Origin: Leptolinea sp. UBA5203
Lineage (GTDB): Bacteria > Chloroflexota > Anaerolineae > Anaerolineales > Anaerolineaceae
Direction: 5' to 3'
DNA length: 64,000 nt
NCBI GenBank assembly: GCA_002412765.1
Contig: DHVR01000061.1
Span: forward strand, 325,145 to 389,144
Below are positions 1-8,390 of the stretch, piece by piece (positions within the stretch are counted from its first letter, which is position 1; every line of letters starts with the position of its first letter). Both the position numbers and the translations under genes were made by a program. The notes beneath the pieces were generated by a model. That model searched no databases, was not told the DNA's origin, and worked only from the letters and a program-made list of their open reading frames with translations.

Positions 1-780
1 GAAAAACAAAAATATTTCATAAAAGTTTCAGAACCGGGTTTCCATGAGTGGATTCAATGCGAATATCGAGGGTTAAGAAAACTTGAAGAAACTCGCTGTG
101 TTCGCATTCCGATGATCATTTCATATCAGGAAGGGGATTGTGGAAATTCCTCATTATTACTGCTGGAATGGATAGAGAATCATCCTGGAGGTGATATGCT
201 GGGGCAAACGAAGTTAGGCGAGCAGTTGGCGAGCTTGCATGATACATCAGAGGTGATTTTCAACGTAAAACAATTTGGACTGGAGAATGACAATTACATC
301 GGAGGTAATAAACAGGTCAATCGCTGGATGGCTAATTGGCCAGAATTTTACATCCAATGCCGTCTCATACCACAAATTGAATTGGGGATAAAACAAAAAT
401 TAATTCAGATAGAGTTTCAGGATCAATTAATGCGATTATGTCACAGAATTCCTAATTTGTTGGGTTCTGAAATCGTCACACCGGCGTTACTGCATGGGGA
501 TTTGTGGTCCGGCAATGTACTATTTGATGAAAAGAACGAACCCATTTTGATCGATCCGGCGGTCTACTTTGGCGTTCCAGAAGCGGAACTGGCGTTTATG
601 GAATTGTTTGGGGGATTTACCCCTGATTTTTACAGCGCTTACAACAGCATCCTACCCATCCCATATGGGTACAAGGATAGGAAGAATCTGTACAATCTTT
701 ACCACTTGCTAAATCATTTGAATTTATTTGGAACCACGTACCTGCGCCAAGCACAGCGCTGCTGTGCCTATTATCTCTGA
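1..780 (+). CDS. Fructosamine kinase family protein (5' end cut by window)
   Basis: The reading frame is open from the first base, so the N-terminus lies outside the window and 259 residues are visible. Fructosamine kinases phosphorylate sugar-derived Amadori adducts on proteins or free amino acids so that they break down, a cytosolic protein-repair role. Visible hallmarks are the start of the kinase-like fold (FIKVSEPGFHEW followed by E-x-x-G-L-x-x-L), the catalytic loop HGDLWSGN with H165 and D167 counted from the window edge, and the metal-binding IDPAVYFG segment followed by E-A-x-L-A and ELFGGF, typical of this family. The gene ends 5 nt before a convergent gene with no terminator between them. 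The first internal ATG (112) is not a credible start because family residues precede it. Confidence 0.9.
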   Translation, partial: EKQKYFIKVSEPGFHEWIQCEYRGLRKLEETRCVRIPMIISYQEGDCGNSSLLLLEWIENHPGGDMLGQTKLGEQLASLHDTSEVIFNVKQFGLENDNYIGGNKQVNRWMANWPEFYIQCRLIPQIELGIKQKLIQIEFQDQLMRLCHRIPNLLGSEIVTPALLHGDLWSGNVLFDEKNEPILIDPAVYFGVPEAELAFMELFGGFTPDFYSAYNSILPIPYGYKDRKNLYNLYHLLNHLNLFGTTYLRQAQRCCAYYL

Positions 781-785
781 AAAAG

Positions 786-1694
786 CTAATTCGTTATGCC
801 CTGGTACTCCAAAACGCTCCAGGAGGACAAAAATTTATCGGTGGAGTACTCATAAACACCAGCACCATTTTGTACAGTGATAGTATTTTCTGAATATCCG
901 ATTACCAATAAAGCGTGTTGATACTTTGCTACCGTGGTTGTAACCCCATTGGAATCCGTATAAGAAATTGGATATCCGCTCCAAACATTGCCAACCACCC
1001 AGGCGATAACTGGATTATTAGAACGAATGGAAGCTTTTAGGGAATCCAGGGTCATCCACCGATGGGCATTGGCATTGAGCCCATAGGATCGCAGTAGTTG
1101 AGCCACGGGTTCTGAATGAACGCCATAAGGATTCGGCGGGGTTTGTCCCCACACCCCATATACATCTCCCACAAATCCATTATCTGGATTATCGGATTTA
1201 GGCAGTGAATCCTGGAATTCGTATTCGTTGATCGAAACTCCGTAATAATTTGCCCAATCCACAGCTGCACTGGCTTCACAAGAAAGCGGCATGTACTGTC
1301 CATGGCCGGAAATATTCCAGATACGATAACTATCCCCGGATCCATCGTTAGTTGAAGTATCCTGAGAATTGGGCTCTGCAGTTGGCGCCACGTAGGGAAT
1401 TGGTGTACTGCTGGGAAGCGGCGTGGCAGTTTCGGTTGAAGTGGGAGTTGGTGTCCAGGTATTGGTTGGGCTTGGGGTACTTGTGTTGGTGGGGGTATTT
1501 GTAACCGGTAAGAAGGGTGTATATGTCAAAGTAACGTAGATAATTTCCGGTTTGGGGGTGTTGCTAGCCGTTGACTGGAACAGGACGCTGACAGGTTGTA
1601 TTAAATTAAAGATCAATACAGATTGTGAGGTTATAATGAACCCGACAACTGACAAAAGCAAAGTTGAGAAAGCAAATTTGAAAATTTTTGGCAT
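786..1694 (-). CDS. Exported C39-like cysteine peptidase with Thr/Pro linker
   Basis: The 302-residue protein has an N-terminal hydrophobic segment (about residues 8-32) that should act as a signal or anchor. A linker of about 60 residues very rich in Thr, Pro and Ser follows, then a C-terminal globular domain of about 180 residues. That domain resembles the peptidase C39-like (C39_2) family: a candidate catalytic Cys lies in LSCEASA with the preceding Gln-containing stretch GQYMPLS, and a His lies in KYQHALLVIGY. It therefore probably sits outside the membrane as a papain-fold hydrolase; the substrate is unknown. TPT-type linkers of this kind are common in exported proteins of Anaerolineae. 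It converges with the fructosamine kinase gene. Confidence 0.75.
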   Translation of the reverse strand: MPKIFKFAFSTLLLSVVGFIITSQSVLIFNLIQPVSVLFQSTASNTPKPEIIYVTLTYTPFLPVTNTPTNTSTPSPTNTWTPTPTSTETATPLPSSTPIPYVAPTAEPNSQDTSTNDGSGDSYRIWNISGHGQYMPLSCEASAAVDWANYYGVSINEYEFQDSLPKSDNPDNGFVGDVYGVWGQTPPNPYGVHSEPVAQLLRSYGLNANAHRWMTLDSLKASIRSNNPVIAWVVGNVWSGYPISYTDSNGVTTTVAKYQHALLVIGYSENTITVQNGAGVYEYSTDKFLSSWSVLEYQGITN

Positions 1695-1739
1695 CAGCTA
1701 CAAATATATCTCAGTCATTCCTAAATAAGTTAGATTAAT

Positions 1740-1745
1740 TATAAT
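1740..1745 (+). promoter_or_regulatory. Candidate -10 element for the AhpD-like gene
   Basis: TATAAT lies about 35 nt upstream of the ATG at 1781. No convincing -35 is present at 16-18 nt spacing, so this is a weak call based on position and the exact -10 match. A Shine-Dalgarno-like AGAGGTG follows at about 1768. Confidence 0.3.
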
Positions 1746-1780
1746 GTGGTTCAAAACCTTAAAAAGAAGAGGTGTGAAAA

Positions 1781-2140
1781 ATGACAGATAACCGGATACA
1801 AACTTACATTGAACAACGATTAATTCTCAATCAAAAAGTAATGGATACAAATCATCTGGGTATCAAACGTTTCTTCAATTTGGATACCAATGCATATACG
1901 GATAGTGTACTCTCAGGAAAAACTAAGGAATTATTAGGATTGACTGCCTCCCTGGTTTTACGGTGTAATGATTGCATTGACTATCATATCATTCAATGTA
2001 TCGATGCAGGTTTTACTGATGAAGAATTGTTTGAAGCCCTGAATGTTGGGCTGGTAGTCGGTGGAAGTATCATTATTCCTCATCTACGGCACGCCGTCGA
2101 ATCCATTGAACTTTATCATCAATTGCAAATGAAAGCATAA
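1781..2140 (+). CDS. Carboxymuconolactone decarboxylase / AhpD-like protein
   Basis: This 119-residue protein matches the small all-helical CMD/AhpD family. The redox motif CxxC is visible in LRCNDCIDYHI with a following His, the arrangement used by AhpD-type peroxidase partners and related disulfide oxidoreductases. The N-terminal half (YIEQRLILNQKVMD) and the C-terminal GFTDEELFEAL plus a Gly-rich hydrophobic helix fit the family fold and length. Likely role: cytosolic alkylhydroperoxidase or disulfide reductase activity; the physiological partner is not encoded next door. It has its own start signals and converges with the dihydrouridine synthase gene, with 1 nt between the two stop codons. 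Confidence 0.85.
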   Translation: MTDNRIQTYIEQRLILNQKVMDTNHLGIKRFFNLDTNAYTDSVLSGKTKELLGLTASLVLRCNDCIDYHIIQCIDAGFTDEELFEALNVGLVVGGSIIIPHLRHAVESIELYHQLQMKA

Positions 2141-2141
2141 T

Positions 2142-3125
2142 TTATTGGTCTTGCAGAATATCTTGCAAAAATTGTGCCAACTTATCACTGCTATCAAAAC
2201 AAAAGGCTTTTTGGTAAAAGGACGCTGGAAGATCAGCGTCTTTTAAATAGTGTTTAATAAACTTCCTAAATAGAACAGGAGCTCTATCAGCGCCATAATA
2301 GGCTGTCATTCTGGCAAGGTGATCGAGCATAACCCATAAACGATCCCTCAAGGGGATTTGTTCCCTGTCCTGGTGATTAAATATCCAAGGATTGCCAATC
2401 GCGCCGCGTCCAATCATCACAGCCTTGCATTGCGTATAGGCGATCATTTCGTCGATCTGAAGATAATGCAGAACGTCTCCATTACCGATGACGGGAACGG
2501 AGACATGCTGAACAAGTTGTGCAATGGCATCCCAATCGGCTATACCGCTATATTGCTGAACTCGCGTACGTGCATGCAGTGTGATGCAGGCGCAGCCAGT
2601 ATCTTCAAGAATTTTTGCAATCTCCAGGTAATTAAGTTCATTTTCATCCCATCCTAGGCGAATTTTGGCAGTGATGGGCACCGGTATTTCCTTGACCAGG
2701 GTGGAAATGAGAGACGCTACTTTTTGGGGTTCTCGCATTAACCCAGCACCCGCACCTCGATTGGATACGGCACGATTGGAACAGCCCATATTAATGTCAA
2801 TAAAATCAGGTTGATATTTCATTAAATATTGAGCTGTGGTGGTGATCCGTGAAATGTCATTGTCAAAGATTTGATAAGCGAACGGTCTTTCGATGGGATC
2901 AAATGGGATTTGATTTTCCCGATGCGGGTGACCATTTACAAAGTTAAAGGCATTTACAAACTCAGAGATACTTAAAGCTGATCCAAATCTGCGACTGACT
3001 TGCCGCAGTGGCGAATCCGAAAGACCATCCATCGGTGCAAGAAAAGCCTTACCGAAGATTGGGATCGAGCCAATAAAAAAAACTGGTTCTTTGGAAGCAG
3101 ATGATTTTGTGTTTAATTGCGACAT
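2142..3125 (-). CDS. dus: tRNA-dihydrouridine synthase
   Basis: A flavin-dependent enzyme that reduces uridines in the D-loop of tRNA. The 327-residue protein begins with the typical FMN barrel start FLAPMDGLSDSPLR. It carries the catalytic cysteine in INMGCSNRAV (C115), the phosphate-binding GAGAGLM segment, ITAKIRLGW, and the pair ITLHARTRVQQYSG and VIGNGDV, followed by MIGRGAIGNPWIF. All are Dus hallmarks. I chose the ATG at 3125; a longer frame reaches 3239, but its extra 38 residues resemble nothing in the family and the barrel starts only after position 20 of the shorter form. A normal length for a bacterial Dus supports this. It stands alone on its strand. Confidence 0.93.
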   Translation of the reverse strand: MSQLNTKSSASKEPVFFIGSIPIFGKAFLAPMDGLSDSPLRQVSRRFGSALSISEFVNAFNFVNGHPHRENQIPFDPIERPFAYQIFDNDISRITTTAQYLMKYQPDFIDINMGCSNRAVSNRGAGAGLMREPQKVASLISTLVKEIPVPITAKIRLGWDENELNYLEIAKILEDTGCACITLHARTRVQQYSGIADWDAIAQLVQHVSVPVIGNGDVLHYLQIDEMIAYTQCKAVMIGRGAIGNPWIFNHQDREQIPLRDRLWVMLDHLARMTAYYGADRAPVLFRKFIKHYLKDADLPASFYQKAFCFDSSDKLAQFLQDILQDQ

Positions 3126-3283
3126 AATCCTGAAGAACAGATTAAACAGTTTTGGGTTTTGATTAATGGAATGACATTTAGGATTGAATTTTACATTGTT
3201 TTGGCGAAAACGGGCACTTTTTCCTATTTCCATAATCATTGAAAAAGTCGCTTTTATAAATGAAGAGCAGAATATTATTAAGG

Positions 3284-3289
3284 TATAAT
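3284..3289 (+). promoter_or_regulatory. Candidate -10 element for the GT2 operon
   Basis: GGTATAAT lies about 47 nt upstream of the chosen start of the glycosyltransferase gene. The -10 hexamer is a perfect match but the -35 region is poor, so confidence is low to moderate. Confidence 0.35.
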
Positions 3290-3335
3290 TTGGTTTAATC
3301 AGGTGGATAGAAATTTTAGTTTTAAGAGAAGGGAC

Positions 3336-4301
3336 ATGAAATCAGAGAAAATCGCAGTTATCATCCCCATGTTTAATGTCGAAAAACACATTGAAAAGGT
3401 GATCGAGAGTATCCCTGATTTGGTGGATTTGATTATTATCGTGGATGATCATTCCCGGGACAATTCTGTTGTCATCGTAAAAAATATTCCAGATAAACGC
3501 TTAATCGTGATAGAACATGAAGTAAACAAAGGGGTTGGGGGAGCGATGATCAGCGGATTTAAAAAAGCAATGGAGTTATGTGCCTCCATTGTCATAAAAG
3601 TGGATGGGGATGGGCAGATGCCCATGGATTATTTAAATGATCTGATCTCACCCATTCTTCTGGGACAAGCAGATTTTTCAAAAGGAAATCGATTTGCCAA
3701 TTTCGAAGATTTGACTCATATGCCGCTAATCCGGCGTATTGGGAATTTGGGTTTATCTTTTATCACGAAAGCAGCATCTGGCTATTGGAATGTGTTTGAT
3801 CCAACCAACGGATTTTTCGCGATGGACGGGCCAACTTTGCGAAAATTACGATTGGATGATTTACATCCGCGATATTTTTTTGAGAGCAGTTTGTTGTGTA
3901 CTCTGTATCGCGTTGGCTCTGTGATTGAAGACATTCCCATGCCTGCAAAATACGGCGAGGAAACCAGTTCATTATCTGAATGGAAAACACTATTTGAGTT
4001 TCCGCCATTATTGTTTGTCCGCTTAATCAATAGAATTTGGCTGCGCTATTTTGTAATGGATTTTTCAGTCGCATCCATATCATTGATCTTTAGCTTCATA
4101 TTTCTCTTTTTTGGCTGCGTTTGGGGTTTGAATTGGTGGTATAGATCCATACAAACCGGAATTCCCGCCACATCTGGGACTGTCATTATTGCCGCTCTTC
4201 CTGTGATTTTAGGGTTCCAATTATTTCTACAGTTTCTAACCAATGATGTGCAAAACATTCCCAATAAACCAATAAACAAAAGAGGGAAAACATTAATCTA
4301 A
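3336..4301 (+). CDS. Family 2 glycosyltransferase, membrane-anchored
   Basis: The 321-residue protein has an N-terminal GT-A domain of the dolichyl/polyprenyl-phosphate sugar synthase type: IAVIIPMFNVEKHIEKVI, IIVDDHSRD, a Gly-rich GVGGAM, and the metal/nucleotide-binding KVDGDGQMP. This is followed by RRIGNLGLSF and TNGFFAMDG. Two hydrophobic segments lie near the C-terminus (about residues 228-255 and 275-300), so it probably acts at the inner membrane face, charging a lipid carrier or extending a glycolipid. I start it at the ATG at 3336 behind GAGAAGGG; an upstream GTG at 3303 would only add 11 residues. The stop overlaps the next start by one base (TAATG), suggesting translational coupling. 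Confidence 0.85.
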   Translation: MKSEKIAVIIPMFNVEKHIEKVIESIPDLVDLIIIVDDHSRDNSVVIVKNIPDKRLIVIEHEVNKGVGGAMISGFKKAMELCASIVIKVDGDGQMPMDYLNDLISPILLGQADFSKGNRFANFEDLTHMPLIRRIGNLGLSFITKAASGYWNVFDPTNGFFAMDGPTLRKLRLDDLHPRYFFESSLLCTLYRVGSVIEDIPMPAKYGEETSSLSEWKTLFEFPPLLFVRLINRIWLRYFVMDFSVASISLIFSFIFLFFGCVWGLNWWYRSIQTGIPATSGTVIIAALPVILGFQLFLQFLTNDVQNIPNKPINKRGKTLI

Positions 4302-6805
4302 TGAAAATTCACAATATCTCTTTATCGATGATATCAGTCCTGTTTGGTGTCTCAACAGGTATATTTTTATCTCTGTGTGTTCATGAATTTTGGTCGTTTG
4401 GGATTGCCGTACAAATAATTTTGGTTTCGCTCTTTTCTTTTCTTGGTTGGATTATTTGTCGATCAACAATAAGGATTATAACAAAGCGGAATTCAGGCAC
4501 TACAAATATCAGCGTAAGAATTTGCTTACTTGCCATACTCTCCATAATGCTAACAATAATTCTTGGCATTAAATTTATTTCCCACACGGTTTACTTACCA
4601 CCTGTTAAACTGGAAATCACACTGCTCAAAGATAACCCTAATCATGTGAAGCAACCTAAAATGCAGCTTGATGAAATTCTAATAAATAACAAGACTTTGT
4701 CATATTCAGATGCAGAGATTTCATCTGGTTGTGTTGCAGTTGAGAAGGGATTCGCAAACAATGGTTCAGAACAATGCCGTCTTATTTTTGATGTTGATGT
4801 AAGCCGTCAAACAGATCTACAATTGGACTTTATGAAAAATCAATCATCGGGTGTAGTTGAACTACGTATAAAGTCATTAACCGAAGAATTGGATCTTTAC
4901 CAGGCATCAACGGAGAAATCGAAACATTTGATCCCAATTACGCCAGATTTGTCATCAAAGAGAATTCGCTTTCTAATAATTGCCATCAGTCTATTTGCAA
5001 TGTTTGCAATGATATTTCTGGTATTCACCCTGCTTGATGCCACAATATTGAGACATTTGGATACAAAAGAGAAACTGAAAATTATTCGCTCTACGCTTTG
5101 GATAAGTGTTTTGATCTATACCACGTTTATTCTGGGGGCGTTCCTATATACAAGTGGCTGGGTGGGTAATCATCCTTTGAGTTTTGTAAACCTGGACTCA
5201 GATGCAGCCAATATAGCTTCCTTTAGTGCAGCCTATGATCATCCTGATAATTTCAAGCGAGATGCATTCTTATCCAATCCAGCGAATTTTAGAAGTTATT
5301 TTGCTTTTCATATCCCCCTGATTCGGACGTTGGCTAAAATTGTTGGCCAATATTCGAGCGCTTTTGCTGTCTTACTATTTCCTGTAATTCTATTGCAACT
5401 AATTGGGTTTTATCGACTTGGATTAACGCTTTATAAAAACCGCTATATCGCCTTTTTATTCAGCTGGGTTTTGGCAGTTCCGGTCAAGATGCCGGTCTCA
5501 GAATTTTTTGGTGTATCGCTGGATGTTATTCCCCGCTTTTTGTTTCAAGCGATTCTTCCTTTTTTGCTAATTTATATTGTGGCTAAAATTGAGCAAAAAA
5601 ATATATGGTGGGTAGGGGCTCTACTCTTTTCGGCTAGTTTATATATTCATCCAGTCAGTGGTCCCTCCTGGCTTGTGGTTTACTTCTTAAGTATCATTTT
5701 TGTATGTAAAGGAAAAAATGCACTCTCTTGGTGGCTGCAATACTTTGGTGTAGTGATCCTATCCATTTTGGGATTAATCCCATTTGTGTTAAGCTTCTTT
5801 GGTTCGTCAAATTCTGACCCAGCCAATATGACTTTACTTAATGAAATAACTCTTGAAAGGTTGTCCTCGCAGACGGAATCAATGGCGGCTTTGTACTCGA
5901 GATATTTTTCCACCTATGTATATGAAAATTGGACCATGGTAATTTTGTGGGGAATTAGCATCCTTTTTTTGGGATCTGTGGCTATCTCCATTTTTGGTTT
6001 TGGCTCAAAAAGTCAGATAAAAATATCGGAGCCTTCAAAAAGAGTGTCTTTGCTCATCTTCTCATGGTGGATTTCTATTACATTGGTCAGTGTTATTCTA
6101 CCAATCTTTGATGAGATCTATGTTCAAAAAACCGGAAACATACAAATATTAAGAGAAATCCGTAGATCAATGCGCTATTTTATCCCTTTACTGTGGATGA
6201 CCTTCTTCTGGATATTCGCACAAATTTCAAGCAGGATAAAAATAATGTTGGATTTTGAAACCAAACGCATCCAGTACTATTGGATGATGCTGGCGTTTTG
6301 TTTTTCTCTCCTTTATTTTGGCAATTCAAATTTACTAAACAACTATGCAATTAAAAATGAAATTTCTTGCCTTAAACAGGGATCAATTATTTGTGAAGTC
6401 CCAGGGAATGAAAAATCAAAAATCGAATTTTATGATCACGTGACGAACATTGTGCAAATAAATGAACTCTTATTTCCCGATCCGTCACCAGATTATATGA
6501 AGGACAGTTTGATTCCTCGTTACTACTGCCTTCGATCCATAGCATACACCTATAAGGATGGAGGTAGCACCGGAAATACTTCAATGGAGTTTATTGAAAA
6601 CTGGTGGAAAATTACAAATGAGATCGCCCCTTTTTTACCCAATTCAGACCATCCGTTAGATTTGGCCGTACTGGAAGTTGCAATTAAGACTGGTTCTGAT
6701 TATTTCATCTTGGTGAAAACAGAGAATTCATATTTGGAAGTATTATCCCAAAGCAGGATTGTATTTGAGAATGACTATGGAATTTTGTACAGTCTCAAGG
6801 AATGA
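4301..6805 (+). CDS. Large polytopic membrane protein, possible glycosyltransferase
   Basis: The 834-residue protein starts on the overlapping TAATG of the GT2 gene. Two or three N-terminal hydrophobic helices precede a soluble region of about 120 residues (about 90-215). About ten further membrane segments follow between residues 220 and 680, and then a C-terminal soluble tail. The overall plan, with a polytopic core followed by an outward C-terminal domain, is reminiscent of bacterial GT-C type glycosyltransferases or uncharacterised membrane sugar enzymes, but I see no diagnostic catalytic motif. Coupling to a polyprenyl-phosphate-type GT2 fits a role in adding lipid-linked sugars to an envelope glycan or protein. 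The family is not recognised. Confidence 0.6.
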   Translation: MKIHNISLSMISVLFGVSTGIFLSLCVHEFWSFGIAVQIILVSLFSFLGWIICRSTIRIITKRNSGTTNISVRICLLAILSIMLTIILGIKFISHTVYLPPVKLEITLLKDNPNHVKQPKMQLDEILINNKTLSYSDAEISSGCVAVEKGFANNGSEQCRLIFDVDVSRQTDLQLDFMKNQSSGVVELRIKSLTEELDLYQASTEKSKHLIPITPDLSSKRIRFLIIAISLFAMFAMIFLVFTLLDATILRHLDTKEKLKIIRSTLWISVLIYTTFILGAFLYTSGWVGNHPLSFVNLDSDAANIASFSAAYDHPDNFKRDAFLSNPANFRSYFAFHIPLIRTLAKIVGQYSSAFAVLLFPVILLQLIGFYRLGLTLYKNRYIAFLFSWVLAVPVKMPVSEFFGVSLDVIPRFLFQAILPFLLIYIVAKIEQKNIWWVGALLFSASLYIHPVSGPSWLVVYFLSIIFVCKGKNALSWWLQYFGVVILSILGLIPFVLSFFGSSNSDPANMTLLNEITLERLSSQTESMAALYSRYFSTYVYENWTMVILWGISILFLGSVAISIFGFGSKSQIKISEPSKRVSLLIFSWWISITLVSVILPIFDEIYVQKTGNIQILREIRRSMRYFIPLLWMTFFWIFAQISSRIKIMLDFETKRIQYYWMMLAFCFSLLYFGNSNLLNNYAIKNEISCLKQGSIICEVPGNEKSKIEFYDHVTNIVQINELLFPDPSPDYMKDSLIPRYYCLRSIAYTYKDGGSTGNTSMEFIENWWKITNEIAPFLPNSDHPLDLAVLEVAIKTGSDYFILVKTENSYLEVLSQSRIVFENDYGILYSLKE

Positions 6806-6865
6806 CAGGTAGATATGAAGATGGCAGATAGCTAAAAACTATCAGTAGTGGGGCAAGAGATAGGT

Positions 6866-6897
6866 AAAAAAAAAGTCGCCGAAGCGACTTTTTTTTT
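6866..6897. terminator. Bidirectional intrinsic terminator
   Basis: An A-tract and AGTCGC pair with GCGACT and a T-tract around a CGAA tetraloop (6880-6883). The long A/T flanks let it act on both strands: for the membrane-protein operon ending at 6805 and for tRNA-Asp transcribed from the other side. Confidence 0.85.
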
Positions 6898-6901
6898 ATA
6901 G

Positions 6902-6977
6902 TGGCGGGAGCGACGGGTATCGAACCCGCGATCTCGGCCTTGACAGGGCCGCATGTTAGCCACTACACCACGCCCCC
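6902..6977 (-). tRNA. tRNA-Asp (GTC), CCA encoded
   Basis: Read on the minus strand, a full cloverleaf is visible. The acceptor stem begins GGGGGCG and pairs with CGCTCCC (one G-U). The D-arm is normal, the anticodon stem CGGCC/GGCCG has loop CTGTCAA (anticodon GTC), and the T-arm carries GGTTCGAATCC. The discriminator is G and the 3' CCA is in the DNA. A strong hairpin terminator follows within a few bases. Apart from this tRNA and the terminators on each side, the non-coding stretch 6806-7115 shows nothing else. Confidence 0.95.
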
Positions 6978-7071
6978 ACTAACGAAGAGAATTTTATCAA
7001 ACATGTAAGAATTGGTCAAGGTTTTCTAGAAGATTCTTGAAATTAAGTTGGCTTTTTTTGTTATATATAAC

Positions 7072-7103
7072 AAAAACCAGGCAAGCGCTCTTGCCTGGTT
7101 TTT
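7072..7103. terminator. Intrinsic terminator after the DhaL-like gene
   Basis: A perfect 14-bp stem (AAAAACCAGGCAAG / CTTGCCTGGTTTTT) with loop CGCT begins 12 nt past the stop codon of the minus-strand gene at 7116. On the minus strand it ends in a T-run. Confidence 0.85.
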
Positions 7104-7115
7104 AATCAATAAAAT

Positions 7116-7733
7116 CTATTTCTTGAAAGCAGCTAAAGCTTGAAGTAAGGTGTTAGCAACCAGTTTACCCGACTCAGCGCGGTGAGGAGTTTGACCAGCA
7201 GTACTCGCTGCAATCAAAGCGTCCATTGCAGCTTCCATGGTTGAATCCCCTTGTTGTTTGGATTGAAAGAAAGCCATTCCAGCCGTCAATAAGTCGCCAG
7301 CATCCAATCCTTCACTGGTACCACCACCTGTGAAGGTTGATAGCAGGGATCCAAGAACACCACCTTCTTGAGGTGTTTTTGTGGTTGCTTGTTGGGATCC
7401 CAACAATAATTGGACCAGTTGTAATCCGCTCTCTGCGGTTACTTGTTGGCCTTGCAAAGTCTGGGCGGCTTGAAGCAAATTCTCACCATACATAGCAGCC
7501 GACCCACTTTTAGGGTTGGCAAGCAATTGTTCACCGGCATATTTAAGTTGATCTGCTGGATCTGCGTTTTTTTTCTGGCCAATTGCTTTAGTAATAAGAT
7601 TAAAAACTTCAACCATGTGATCGCCATGATCCTGGTTATAGGTGTCGGCGGCGTTTAACTTGGTTTGATTTTCTGAGAGTACAGTACTTACTGTTTTGAA
7701 AACAGACGCAAGATCAATTTGATTATCTGCCAT
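7116..7733 (-). CDS. DhaL (DAK2)-like protein, probably without kinase function
   Basis: A 205-residue soluble protein. Near the N-terminus, residues 25-45 (LNAADTYNQDHGDHM) resemble the Mg-ADP-binding D-x-x-x-GDGDHG loop of the DhaL/DAK2 kinase domain. The canonical GDGDHG is altered to QDHGDH, and the later DhaL motifs are weak. The middle is Gln/Gly/Thr-rich (GGVLGSLLSTFTGGGTSEG) and the C-terminus is helical. I infer a degenerate DAK2-fold protein rather than an active dihydroxyacetone kinase subunit, because no DhaK or DhaM gene is present. It is the second gene of a pair with the LysM protein 21 nt upstream and is closed by a strong terminator. The family assignment is tentative. Confidence 0.5.
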   Translation of the reverse strand: MADNQIDLASVFKTVSTVLSENQTKLNAADTYNQDHGDHMVEVFNLITKAIGQKKNADPADQLKYAGEQLLANPKSGSAAMYGENLLQAAQTLQGQQVTAESGLQLVQLLLGSQQATTKTPQEGGVLGSLLSTFTGGGTSEGLDAGDLLTAGMAFFQSKQQGDSTMEAAMDALIAASTAGQTPHRAESGKLVANTLLQALAAFKK

Positions 7734-7754
7734 CCTTAAGTTCCTTTAACGATC

Positions 7755-8249
7755 TTATTTTTTCAATTCTGCGGGCAGTTCAGGAATGGCTAATTTAATA
7801 CCAACTTTGATCATCCCAGGATTGTCACCGATGACAGCCTTATTGGCTTCATAGATTACTTCCCAGTAGGGTCGGGCAGTTTGTTTGTAGTATTTCTGTG
7901 AAATGTGACTAAGGGTTTCGCCGGCTGAAACAGTGTGTTCGGCAATAATTTTGGGTTTGGCAGCTTCTTTGGCAGCAGCGGCTGCTTTCATAGCAGCGTC
8001 AGCTTTTGCTGCTTCCATAGCTTTGATCTGTTCGCCTTTGGCTTTTGCTGCCTCTGCAGCGTCAGCTATTGCCTTATCTTTTTCGGCTTTCAATGCTTTA
8101 GCTTCTGCTGCGTTTGCACGTGCTTCAGCTTCTTGTACTTTTACAGCTGCTGCTACTGCTGCTGCTTTTGCTTCTTCAGCCGCGGCTTTCTCATCACGGT
8201 TAGTTAATGCGTCAATCGCTTTATCAAAAACATTCTTTTTCTCGGCCAT
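7755..8249 (-). CDS. Ala-rich coiled-coil LysM domain protein
   Basis: The 164-residue protein opens with a short basic segment. About 85 residues dominated by Ala, Glu and Lys follow in a heptad-like pattern (about 20-100), predicted to form a long helix or coiled coil. It ends with a single LysM domain (AEHTVSAGETLSHISQKYY through VGIKLAIPELP). There is no signal peptide or membrane segment, so export is not evident; the LysM resembles that of cytoplasmic or phage-tail-like LysM proteins such as YgaU. The start is the ATG at 8249, preceded by GAGGAG at 8257-8262; a longer frame to 8276 lacks a ribosome site. It is probably co-transcribed with the DhaL-like gene. Confidence 0.8.
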   Translation of the reverse strand: MAEKKNVFDKAIDALTNRDEKAAAEEAKAAAVAAAVKVQEAEARANAAEAKALKAEKDKAIADAAEAAKAKGEQIKAMEAAKADAAMKAAAAAKEAAKPKIIAEHTVSAGETLSHISQKYYKQTARPYWEVIYEANKAVIGDNPGMIKVGIKLAIPELPAELKK

Positions 8250-8390
8250 TATTGTTCTCCTCTTGATAGGTACCAATGGTTATTGGATAACTCATTGGTT
8301 GATTTAAGTTGATCATATTTGTCCATTAATTAGTATACAGGATTCCCTAAAAATAACTAAATTAAACTAGCTACTTTAACAAATTTCTAA

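Noticed and set aside
1052..1345. A 97-codon frame within the C39-like gene
   Set aside because: It lies in another frame of the same strand inside a clear gene with no signals of its own.
7116..7733. Active dihydroxyacetone kinase subunit DhaL
   Set aside because: The nucleotide loop departs from GDGDHG and no DhaK/DhaM genes are near, so only a DhaL-like fold is claimed.
7933..8307. An Ala-rich open frame of 124 codons on the plus strand opposite the LysM gene
   Set aside because: It is the antisense shadow of the Ala/Glu/Lys coiled-coil segment; no ribosome site or family pattern.
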